The notes under the pieces are model-generated. The model did not search any database. It was given only the letters and a program-made list of their open reading frames with translations, and was not told where the DNA came from. Below are positions 1 through 5,917 of a stretch of DNA of 23,716 bases, in pieces. The first letter of the stretch is position 1, and every line of letters begins with the position of its first letter. The position numbers and the translations under genes are program-made. The DNA comes from an uncultured bacterium (lineage in GTDB: Bacteria; Actinomycetota; Coriobacteriia; Coriobacteriales; Coriobacteriaceae). Location of the stretch: contig CAJMRN010000020.1 in NCBI GenBank assembly GCA_905215815.1, positions 1 to 23,716 on the forward strand, given 5' to 3'.

Positions 1-555
1 GCGGACGACAAGCTGCTGGAGTACAGCACGACAGAAGAGGTAAAGAGCCTGGTGAGCCAGACGGCTGAGAACATCACGTCCGAAGTATCGAAGACCTACG
101 CCACCACGGCGCTGGTGGAAAAGACCGGGGAAGATGCCCAGGCTGCAGCCAACGAATACACAGACGGGCAGCTGGTGCGGTACAGCACCACCGAAGAAAC
201 CAAAAGTCTGATTGACCAGCGGGCGGATGGAATCACCCAGGAAGTATCCAAGACCTATGCCACGAAATCCGAAGTGGTGGACGCCCAGAACAGCGCAGCC
301 GCTGCAGCAGATAAGGCGGCGGACGCACAAGCCGCTGCGGATACCGCCAACGCAGAGGCCGAAGCGGCCAAAAGCAACGCGGCCACCGCACAGGCGGCTG
401 CCGACAAAGCCAAGGTGGACGCAGCAGCGGCCCAGAAGGCTGCCGAGGAAGCCGAGAAGAAGGCCGAAGAGGCCCAGAAGAAGGCCGAAGAGGCCAAGAC
501 CGGCGCCGAAGCCGCCCGGAAGGCCGCCGAGGAGAACAACGCCGCCGCTGCCGCC
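1..555 (+). CDS. Phage tail-like structural protein fragment (5' and 3' incomplete)
   Basis: The reading frame is open from base 1 and there is no start in the window. Two copies of a 53-residue repeat are visible; the YSTTEE motif begins at nucleotides 22 and 181, and each copy contains an ITxEVSKTYAT segment. After about position 285 the protein becomes a low-complexity Ala/Glu/Lys/Gln stretch typical of a coiled coil. Repeats of this kind followed by a coiled coil are seen in minor tail or receptor-binding proteins of Firmicutes phages and prophages; this is family resemblance recalled, not searched. The frame runs without a stop into the C-terminal residues of PyrK near 556, so the phage protein has lost its own C-terminus. 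No other phage gene is present. The 3' boundary is approximate because both sides are GCC/GCT alanine codons. Confidence 0.6.
28..270 (+). repeat. Two-copy 53-residue (159-nt) tandem repeat in the tail-like fragment
   Basis: The protein unit STTEExKSLxxQxAxxITxEVSKTYAT occurs twice, offset by 159 nucleotides. The copies differ mainly at synonymous sites and at a few variable residues (V/T, V/I, S/D, T/R, E/D, N/G, S/Q). This looks like internal duplication in a fibrous tail protein. Confidence 0.7.
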
Positions 556-708
556 GAGGCCGGTGCGTACTGCGAGGTGTCGCTCGAGCGCATGATGAGC
601 TGTGGCTTTGGCGCCTGCAACACCTGCAATGTCGAGACGGTCGACGGTATGAAGGGCGCCTGCATGTGCGGCCCCGTGTTCGATGCTTCCAAGGTGGTGG
701 TCTTCTAG
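556..708 (+). pseudogene. pyrK: pyrK 3' end: dihydroorotate dehydrogenase electron-transfer subunit, C-terminal fragment
   Basis: Only the last 50 residues remain. They hold the [2Fe-2S] cluster region of PyrK, with Cys codons at 601, 616, 625 and 661 in the pattern CGxGxC-x2-C followed by a Cys two residues before GPVFD; an extra Cys lies at 667. PyrK passes electrons from the PyrD flavin to NAD+ in class 1B dihydroorotate dehydrogenase. The FAD- and NAD-binding domains, about 200 residues, are missing and are replaced in frame by the phage-like coiled coil. The stop TAG overlaps the pyrD GTG start by one base, as expected for an intact pyrK-pyrD operon, so the right-hand side is native. The break is probably an assembly join; a real truncation is possible. 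Confidence 0.8.
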
Positions 709-1631
709 TGGGTACTGTGAACATGGCCGTCGATTTCGGCGGCGTCAAGATGCAAAACCCCATCAACACCGCAGCCGGTACCTTTGGCTACGGTTGGCAG
801 TTCCAGAACTTCTTCGATGTCTCCCAGCTGGGCGCCATCACCACCAAGGGTTGTGCTGCCGAGCCCTGGCCCGGCAACCCCGCGCCCCGCATGGCTGAGA
901 TCCCGGGCGGCATGATCAACTCCGTGGGCCTTCAGAACCCCGGCGTGGCTGCCTTTGCCCGTGAGTCCGGTCCGTGGCTCGAGCAGCTCTCCAAGGACGG
1001 TTGCCAGGTCATCTGCCAGGTCGCCGGTCACTCCGTCGAGGAGTTTGTCCGCGCGCTCGAGATGTATGTCGAGCTGTGCCCCTGGGCTGCCGGCTACGAG
1101 ATCAACGTGAGCTGCCCCAATATCGCCGCCGGCGGTGCCGCCATGGGCTCCTCGCCCGAGGGCGCCTCTTCCGTCATGGCCGCCTGCCGCAAGGGGACCG
1201 ACAAGCCGCTGTTCGTCAAGATGGCTCCGGTTAACGTCGCCGAGATTGCGAAGGCTCTCGAGGCCGCCGGCGCCGACGGCCTTTCGGTCATCAACTCTAT
1301 CCAGGGCATGGCCATCGACGTTCACACCCGCAAGTCCCGCGTGGCCAAGCCCAAGGGCGGCCTTTCGGGCCCGCTGTGCCACCACATCGCCGTGCGCATG
1401 GTCTGGGAGGTCGCTCAGGCCGTCGATATCCCCATCAACGGTGTCGGTGGCGTCATGACGGGCGAAGATGCGGCCGAGTTTATCCTGGCCGGCGCCACCT
1501 GCGTGTCGGTCGGCATGGCCAACTTCGTCGATCCGTGCGCTTCGATTAAGATCGCACGTGAGCTCGAGGCCTGGGCGGAGTCCCAGGGCGTGAAGGACAT
1601 CAACGAGCTGGTAGGTGCTTTCGAATGCTAG
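708..1631 (+). CDS. pyrD: Dihydroorotate dehydrogenase, class 1B catalytic subunit
   Basis: This cytosolic FMN enzyme oxidises dihydroorotate to orotate, the fourth step of UMP synthesis, and needs PyrK to use NAD+. The protein is 307 residues, normal for PyrDB. It contains the active-site segment NVSCPN with the catalytic-type Cys at about residue 136, a KMAP lysine strand, the VINSIQGM segment, and a late GVGGV phosphate-binding glycine loop. Start choice: GTG at 708 overlaps the pyrK TAG by one base and has an AAGGTGG-like ribosome site at 691-697. ATG 723 is the alternative and would remove five residues. The longer frame from 666 is rejected because it lies inside the PyrK cluster region. 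The gene is coupled to pyrF by a short overlap. Confidence 0.95.
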   Translation: MGTVNMAVDFGGVKMQNPINTAAGTFGYGWQFQNFFDVSQLGAITTKGCAAEPWPGNPAPRMAEIPGGMINSVGLQNPGVAAFARESGPWLEQLSKDGCQVICQVAGHSVEEFVRALEMYVELCPWAAGYEINVSCPNIAAGGAAMGSSPEGASSVMAACRKGTDKPLFVKMAPVNVAEIAKALEAAGADGLSVINSIQGMAIDVHTRKSRVAKPKGGLSGPLCHHIAVRMVWEVAQAVDIPINGVGGVMTGEDAAEFILAGATCVSVGMANFVDPCASIKIARELEAWAESQGVKDINELVGAFEC

Positions 1632-2341
1632 AGACCGATGCCCGCGACCGCGTTATCGTCGCCCTCGACTGTGACCGTGAGCGTGCGCTCGAGCTCGCCC
1701 ACGAGCTTTCTGGTCACGCCGCTTGGCTTAAGGTTGGCATGACGCTCTATTACGCTGAGGGTCCCGAGATCGTCAAGACGTTCAAGGACCTGGGCTTTAA
1801 GGTCTTCCTCGATCTCAAGTTCCATGACATTCCGCATCAGGTGCGCGGTGCCGCCCGTTCTGCCTCGCTTGCCGGCGCCGACCTGCTTTCGGTCCACGGT
1901 CTGGGCTCAGGTGCTATGCTCGCTGCGTGCCGTGAGGGTGCCGAGGAGGCGCGCGAGGACCGCGCCAAGCTCGTTGCCATCACCGTGCTCACGAGCATGA
2001 ATCAGGATTCGCTGGCCGAGATCGGCGTCGTCTCGCCCGTGGCCGAGGAGGCTGCCCGCCTGGCAAAGCTTGCCCAGGCCAACGGCATCGACGGCATCGT
2101 GTGCTCGCCGATGGAGGCCCATGACATGCGCGAGCTGCTCGGCCCCGACGCGCTGATCGTGACTCCGGGCGTGCGTCCGGTTGGCGCCGCCTTGGGCGAT
2201 CAATCCCGCGTGGCGACGCCCTCCCAGGCTATCGAGCGCGGTGCGAGCCACATCGTGGTGGGCCGACCCATCACCGGTGCCGACGACCCGGTTGCCGCAT
2301 TTGACGCCATCGTTGCCGAGCTGGTCGAAAACGTCGCCTAA
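1625..2341 (+). CDS. pyrF: Orotidine-5'-phosphate decarboxylase
   Basis: PyrF decarboxylates OMP to UMP, completing de novo pyrimidine synthesis. The protein is 238 residues, the usual size of the compact bacterial (type 1) family. The catalytic Asp-Lys-Asp array is visible as FLDLKFHDIP (D63, K65, D68). An N-terminal IVALDC strand and the TPGVRP phosphate-loop motif are also present. The ATG at 1625 lies inside the last codons of pyrD (stop 1629-1631), so the two genes overlap by seven bases and are probably translationally coupled. A second in-frame stop follows almost directly (TAATAG). The transcript probably ends in or near the palindromic region downstream, although no classical U-tract terminator is seen. 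Confidence 0.96.
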   Translation: MLETDARDRVIVALDCDRERALELAHELSGHAAWLKVGMTLYYAEGPEIVKTFKDLGFKVFLDLKFHDIPHQVRGAARSASLAGADLLSVHGLGSGAMLAACREGAEEAREDRAKLVAITVLTSMNQDSLAEIGVVSPVAEEAARLAKLAQANGIDGIVCSPMEAHDMRELLGPDALIVTPGVRPVGAALGDQSRVATPSQAIERGASHIVVGRPITGADDPVAAFDAIVAELVENVA

Positions 2342-2384
2342 TAGATTCCCTCAAGTCACCACTTTTGGGTCTCATTAGCACAAA

Positions 2385-2447
2385 TTAGCCCCTGTGCCTG
2401 CGAAAACTTTCCCATCCTTTGTGTGGAATCGCAGGTCAGGGGCTTAA
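2385..2447. repeat. Long imperfect intergenic palindrome (19-nt arms, 25-nt loop)
   Basis: Bases 2385-2403 pair with 2429-2447 (CCCCTG and CTGCGA cores), with only about two mismatched positions. CAAA to the left of arm 1 and TTTG to the right of arm 2 extend the symmetry. No T-run follows on either strand, so this is not a standard intrinsic terminator. A third copy of the core, TTTTCGCAGG at 2470-2479, is an exact complement of 2397-2406 and could pair with arm 1 instead. It may be a regulator site, an RNA structure after pyrF, or a dispersed repeat. Confidence 0.65.
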
Positions 2448-2528
2448 CTTTGACCTCCGTATATTGCACTTTTCGCAGGTATCGTCTAACCTATGGAGCC
2501 GTCGATTGGGCATTTAGTGCGTTTGACG

Positions 2529-2537
2529 TGCTAAAAT
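2529..2537 (+). promoter_or_regulatory. Putative mihF promoter (extended -10 TGC-TAAAAT)
   Basis: TGCTAAAAT fits an extended -10 element and would start transcription near 2544. A TTGACG at 2523-2528 could instead be a -35 with a poor -10 (TTGAAT at 2546). The leader would be about 30-40 nt and carries a strong ribosome site. Confidence 0.45.
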
Positions 2538-2581
2538 GCCAATTATTGAATCAGATATAACCCAACTATTTGGAGGTTCGA

Positions 2582-2890
2582 ATGGCACTCCCTCAGCTTA
2601 CCGACGAGCAGCGCAAGCAGGCTCTTGAGAAGGCTGCCGCCGCACGTCACGCTCGCGCTGAGCTTCGCGAGCAGATCAAGAAGGGCGAGAAGTCCCTCGA
2701 GTCCGTGCTCAACTCCGATGACCCCATCGCTTCCCGCATGAAGGTTTCCACCCTCATCGAGTCTCTGCCCGGTTATGGCAAGGCCAAGGCCGCCAAGATC
2801 ATGGAGGAGCTCGGCATCTCCGCTACCCGTCGCGTCCAGGGCCTCGGCGTCCGTCAGCGCGAGCAGCTTCTCGAGCAGCTGACCAAATAA
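2582..2890 (+). CDS. mihF: Integration host factor, actinobacterial type (mIHF)
   Basis: This is a small basic nucleoid-associated protein of 102 residues. It resembles mycobacterial mIHF and Streptomyces sIHF and is unrelated in fold to the HU/IHF family. The N-terminal helix is Lys/Ala rich (LTDEQRKQALEKAAAARHARAELREQIKKGEK). The C-terminal half holds the DNA-binding helix-two-turn-helix-like segment LIESLPGYGKAKAAKIMEELGI followed by TRRVQGLGVRQREQLLEQL. The ATG at 2582 has a perfect GGAGG at 2572-2576; a TTG four codons upstream overlaps that site and is rejected. The stop TAA abuts the gmk GTG directly. The order mihF-gmk-rpoZ is a hallmark of Actinobacteria and supports the taxonomic reading. 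Confidence 0.93.
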   Translation: MALPQLTDEQRKQALEKAAAARHARAELREQIKKGEKSLESVLNSDDPIASRMKVSTLIESLPGYGKAKAAKIMEELGISATRRVQGLGVRQREQLLEQLTK

Positions 2891-3460
2891 GTGAGCGCTC
2901 AGGATTCAAAGCTCTTTGTGATTTCTGGACCGTCAGGTGCAGGCAAGGGCACGCTCGTCACTCGTGTGCGCGAGCGTCGCTCGAACCTGGGCCTGACGGT
3001 TTCGGCTACCACTCGAGCACCACGCAAAGGTGAGGTCGACGGCGTCAACTACTTTTTCCTGACGCACGAGGAGTTCGACCGCCGCGTGGCAAACGGTGAG
3101 TTTGTTGAGTGGGCTGAGGTCCACGGCAACTGCTACGGCACGTTGGTGAGCGAGGTCACATCCAAGCTCGCCTCTGGCTCGTCTCTGATCTTGGAGATTG
3201 ATGTCCAGGGCGCCCTGCAGGTCAAGGAGCGTTTCCCCGAGGCCGTGTTGATCTTTATCAAGCCGCCTTCGCTCGAGGTGCTTCGCGATCGCCTGGTCGG
3301 TCGCGGTACCGAGACGCCCGAGACGATTGAGCTGCGTATGGCAAACGCCGCCGATGAACTTGCCCTTGCCGACCGCTACGACGACGTCGTGGTGAATGAC
3401 GATCTCGACCGCGCGACCGATGAGCTCGTTCGCGTTCTCGATATGCATGAAAGGATCTGA
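2891..3460 (+). CDS. gmk: Guanylate kinase
   Basis: Gmk phosphorylates GMP to GDP with ATP, an essential cytosolic step of GTP and dGTP supply. The protein is 189 residues, slightly short of the usual 200 or so. The P-loop GPSGAGKGT lies at residues 13-21. The GMP-binding segment SATTRAPRKGEVDGVNYFF follows, then the ILEIDVQGA strand and the lid region with a late GRGTETPETIELR. The start is GTG, directly abutting the mihF stop, so translation is probably coupled through the end of mihF. rpoZ follows after five bases. Confidence 0.97.
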   Translation: MSAQDSKLFVISGPSGAGKGTLVTRVRERRSNLGLTVSATTRAPRKGEVDGVNYFFLTHEEFDRRVANGEFVEWAEVHGNCYGTLVSEVTSKLASGSSLILEIDVQGALQVKERFPEAVLIFIKPPSLEVLRDRLVGRGTETPETIELRMANAADELALADRYDDVVVNDDLDRATDELVRVLDMHERI

Positions 3461-3465
3461 GGTCC

Positions 3466-3747
3466 GTGTCCGTTGTAAAGCCTTGCATTGACGATCTTCT
3501 GGAGAAGACCGATCACAACCGCTTCCTGCTCGCCTCGCTTGCCTCTAAGCGCGCCTGCGACATTAACAGCATGCTGCGTGGCCAGCACAACCGTGTGCTC
3601 GCCGTCCAGGATGTCGACGACATCACCATTGCGCTCTCCGGCGCCGATACCATCTCGATGGCTATGGACGAGATTGTCGACGGCGATATCTCCTACGACG
3701 AGGTCCGTTACGAGAAGGCGCTCGGCCACAAGGTTGCTGAAGCCTAA
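3466..3747 (+). CDS. rpoZ: DNA-directed RNA polymerase omega subunit
   Basis: Omega assists assembly and stability of RNA polymerase by clamping the beta-prime C-terminus. The protein has 93 residues. The family core is visible as IDDLLEKTDHNRFLLASLASKRACDINSMLRGQ, where the conserved SKRAxxIN motif is nearly intact. The start is GTG at 3466, shortly after the gmk stop, with AAAGGA/GAGG-like sequence upstream inside the gmk end. In other Actinobacteria rpoZ is usually followed by coaBC or metK; here thiI follows instead, with TAA and ATG directly abutting. Confidence 0.95.
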   Translation: MSVVKPCIDDLLEKTDHNRFLLASLASKRACDINSMLRGQHNRVLAVQDVDDITIALSGADTISMAMDEIVDGDISYDEVRYEKALGHKVAEA

Positions 3748-4992
3748 ATGGCAGCCCGCGTCTGCCTGGTCCACTATCACGAGGTTGGACTGAAGGGCAA
3801 GAACCGCGCACATTTTGAGCATATCCTCATGGATAACATCAAGGCGGCCTTGGCCGCCTTTTCCGTGAATGCCGTGTCTCGAATTTCCGGTTATATCCTC
3901 GTGACCTTTAACGAGCATCAGGCCGACGAGGCGGCGCGCGTCATTCGCACCGTCCCCGGCGTTGCCCGCGTGTCCCTGGCATATCACACGAACCGCGACC
4001 CGCAGGAGTACTGCGCCGCCGCCGTGAAGGCGCTGCGCGAGTTTGGTCCCTTCGAGTCGTTTAAGGTTCACGCCAAGCGTTCGAACACCGACTATGAGCT
4101 CACCTCGATTGATATCAATCGGCAGGTAGGCGAGGTGCTGTGCGAGGCGTTTCCCGATAAAAAGGTCCAGATGCACGACCCCGACGCGATGGTGCACGTG
4201 CTGGTGGTCCAGGGTAGCGTCTATGTGTATGCGCGCTCTGAGCGCGGTGTGGGTGGCCTTCCGGTGGGGTCTGCCGGCAAGGTCGTGACGCTGCTGTCGT
4301 CGGGTATCGATTCCCCGGTGGCGACCTGGATGCTCGCGCGTCGCGGCGCGGTGTGCGTGCCGGTACATTTCTCCGGTCGTCCGCAGACACCCGATACGAG
4401 CGAGTATTTGGTGCAGGACATCATCCGTGCGCTTGAGCCGGGTGTCCAGATCGGCCGCCTGTATGTGGTGCCGTTTGGCGACTGCCAGCGTGAGATTTCG
4501 GTCACCTGCCCCAGCAACCTGCGTGTGATCATGTATCGCCGCATTATGTATTCGGTTGCCGAGCGCATCGCGCATATCGAGGGCGCCAAGGCCATTGTGA
4601 CGGGCGAGTCGCTTGGTCAGGTTGCCTCCCAGACGCTTGAGAACATCATGGCCGTCAACGAGGCCGTGAAGATTCCCGTGTTCCGTCCGCTCATTGGTTC
4701 TGATAAGCAGGAGATCATCGCGCGTGCCCAGGAGATCGGCACGTTTGATATCTCGACCGAGGCTGCTCCCGATTGCTGCACGCTGTTTATGCCGCGCCGT
4801 CCCGAGACGCACGCTAAACTCGATGCCGTGCTTGAGGCGTGGGAGCTGTTCGATCACGAGGAGATGATTGAGCGTTTGCTCAAACAGACCGAGTATATTG
4901 ACTTCGAGAGCAACACGTATAAGGCCCCTAAGACCTTAAAACGCAAACATTCCGAGCTCGCTCCACGTGAGATTTACCAAGATCACGAATAA
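3748..4992 (+). CDS. thiI: tRNA 4-thiouridine synthetase ThiI (no rhodanese domain)
   Basis: ThiI adenylates U8 of tRNA and inserts sulfur to give s4U; in many bacteria it also serves thiamine thiazole synthesis. The protein is 414 residues: an N-terminal ferredoxin-like region, a THUMP domain (about 60-165), then a PP-loop ATP pyrophosphatase domain. The PP-loop reads LSSGIDSP (183-190), where a second Gly is more usual than the second Ser. A conserved DCCTLF segment with Cys343-344 is present. The C-terminal rhodanese domain of the 482-residue E. coli form is absent, so sulfur must come from a partner desulfurase such as an NifS-like protein. The ATG directly abuts the rpoZ stop, and a terminator follows. 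Confidence 0.93.
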   Translation: MAARVCLVHYHEVGLKGKNRAHFEHILMDNIKAALAAFSVNAVSRISGYILVTFNEHQADEAARVIRTVPGVARVSLAYHTNRDPQEYCAAAVKALREFGPFESFKVHAKRSNTDYELTSIDINRQVGEVLCEAFPDKKVQMHDPDAMVHVLVVQGSVYVYARSERGVGGLPVGSAGKVVTLLSSGIDSPVATWMLARRGAVCVPVHFSGRPQTPDTSEYLVQDIIRALEPGVQIGRLYVVPFGDCQREISVTCPSNLRVIMYRRIMYSVAERIAHIEGAKAIVTGESLGQVASQTLENIMAVNEAVKIPVFRPLIGSDKQEIIARAQEIGTFDISTEAAPDCCTLFMPRRPETHAKLDAVLEAWELFDHEEMIERLLKQTEYIDFESNTYKAPKTLKRKHSELAPREIYQDHE

Positions 4993-5002
4993 TATTGTGT
5001 AT

Positions 5003-5036
5003 AGACCGGCGGTGATTTTGCATCGTCGGTCTTTTT
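5003..5036 (+). terminator. Intrinsic terminator after thiI
   Basis: AGACCGGCG (5003-5011) pairs with CGTCGGTCT (5024-5032) with one G-U wobble, and a T-rich tract follows. It closes the mihF-gmk-rpoZ-thiI unit. Confidence 0.85.
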
Positions 5037-5206
5037 CTATCTGGGCATTAGGCGACAAACGGTTCATCTGTCGACGTCTGCCTGAATAAATGGACACTTT
5101 TCAGCAAGGTTTTGGTCAGCTTTTGGTTTGACCGTGGAAACTGGTGTGGGCGTGCGGAGTCTGCGGCGCTCGTTTCCTGACACGATGGTGTTGGGAGGTG
5201 TTTGCT

Positions 5207-5917
5207 ATGGCGCAGCGCGAGCAACACGAACGGGTTAAACGGATGGACCGCTGGGCAGAAAAGCTGCTCGGCCATAAGGCGGTGGTCGTGGCGATTCTGG
5301 TTGCCATTGCCGCTGCGAGTGGCCTGGCGATGGCAAATTTTGGTGGCCATTCCAGCAACGTGTCGTTTGAGCGTAGTGACGAGGCAGGCGCCTCGGATGT
5401 GCGAGGGGACGGGGATGTGTCACCTGATGATGCCGATGAGTCGTCTGCCAAGAGTTCTTCTGCCGCCGAGGTGTACGTCGATGTGGATGGCGCCGTTGTG
5501 AGGCCTGGCGTGTACCGGCTCAAAGGCGGAGCGCGGGTATCCCAGGCAATCGATGCTGCCGGAGGGCTTACGGCCGAGGCGGATGTGACAGGGCTTAATC
5601 GTGCGTCCAAGATCACAGATGGTCAAAAGATCTATGTGCCGACGGTGGGGGAGCAACAAGCGGCTGTGGCGGTCGGCGGGGCCGAAAGCGGTGCTGCCAC
5701 GACTCCTGGTGCGGGGTCTTCGTCGGGGCTCGTGAACATCAATACGGCAAGTGCGGCGGAGCTGCAGACGCTTTCGGGCATCGGGCCTTCTATGGCCCAG
5801 TCAATTATCGACGAACGGACGCAAAACGGGGCCTTTGCCTCGGTTGATGACCTTATGCGCGTATCGGGGATCGGTGAGAAGAAGCTCGCCAAAATCAAAG
5901 ATTGCATCTGCGTATGA
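5207..5917 (+). CDS. comEA: Competence protein ComEA, membrane-anchored DNA receptor
   Basis: ComEA binds double-stranded DNA outside the membrane and feeds it to ComEC during natural transformation. The 236-residue protein has a short basic N-terminus and one transmembrane segment (about 24-44). An acidic Ser/Asp-rich linker (54-88) follows, then an SLBB domain (about 89-145, VYVDVDGAVVRPGVYRL). A Gly/Ala linker leads to a helix-hairpin-helix pair (176-234) with VNINTASAAELQTLSGIG and VSGIGEKKLAKI. The ATG at 5207 is chosen because GGGAGG lies at 5193-5198; an upstream in-frame start at 5144 has no such site and would place Cys/Trp-rich residues before the anchor. The last codons overlap the comEC start (ATGA). 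I found no convincing promoter in 5037-5206. Confidence 0.93.
   Translation: MAQREQHERVKRMDRWAEKLLGHKAVVVAILVAIAAASGLAMANFGGHSSNVSFERSDEAGASDVRGDGDVSPDDADESSAKSSSAAEVYVDVDGAVVRPGVYRLKGGARVSQAIDAAGGLTAEADVTGLNRASKITDGQKIYVPTVGEQQAAVAVGGAESGAATTPGAGSSSGLVNINTASAAELQTLSGIGPSMAQSIIDERTQNGAFASVDDLMRVSGIGEKKLAKIKDCICV

Noticed and set aside
1..555. Complete prophage or integration site at the left end
   Set aside because: No integrase, attachment-site duplication or second phage gene is visible; only one partial tail-like gene is present.
1..708. A genuine phage-PyrK fusion protein
   Set aside because: The PyrK catalytic domains are missing and the pyrK-pyrD junction is native. Only the edge of the window is affected, so an artefact is more economical. 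It is kept as a finding because it cannot be excluded.
5048..5068. Short CGACA/TGTCG inverted repeat after the thiI terminator
   Set aside because: Only five base pairs with a long loop; expected by chance.
5144..5206. N-terminal extension of ComEA from 5144
   Set aside because: No ribosome site, and GGGAGG at 5193-5198 clearly serves the ATG at 5207.
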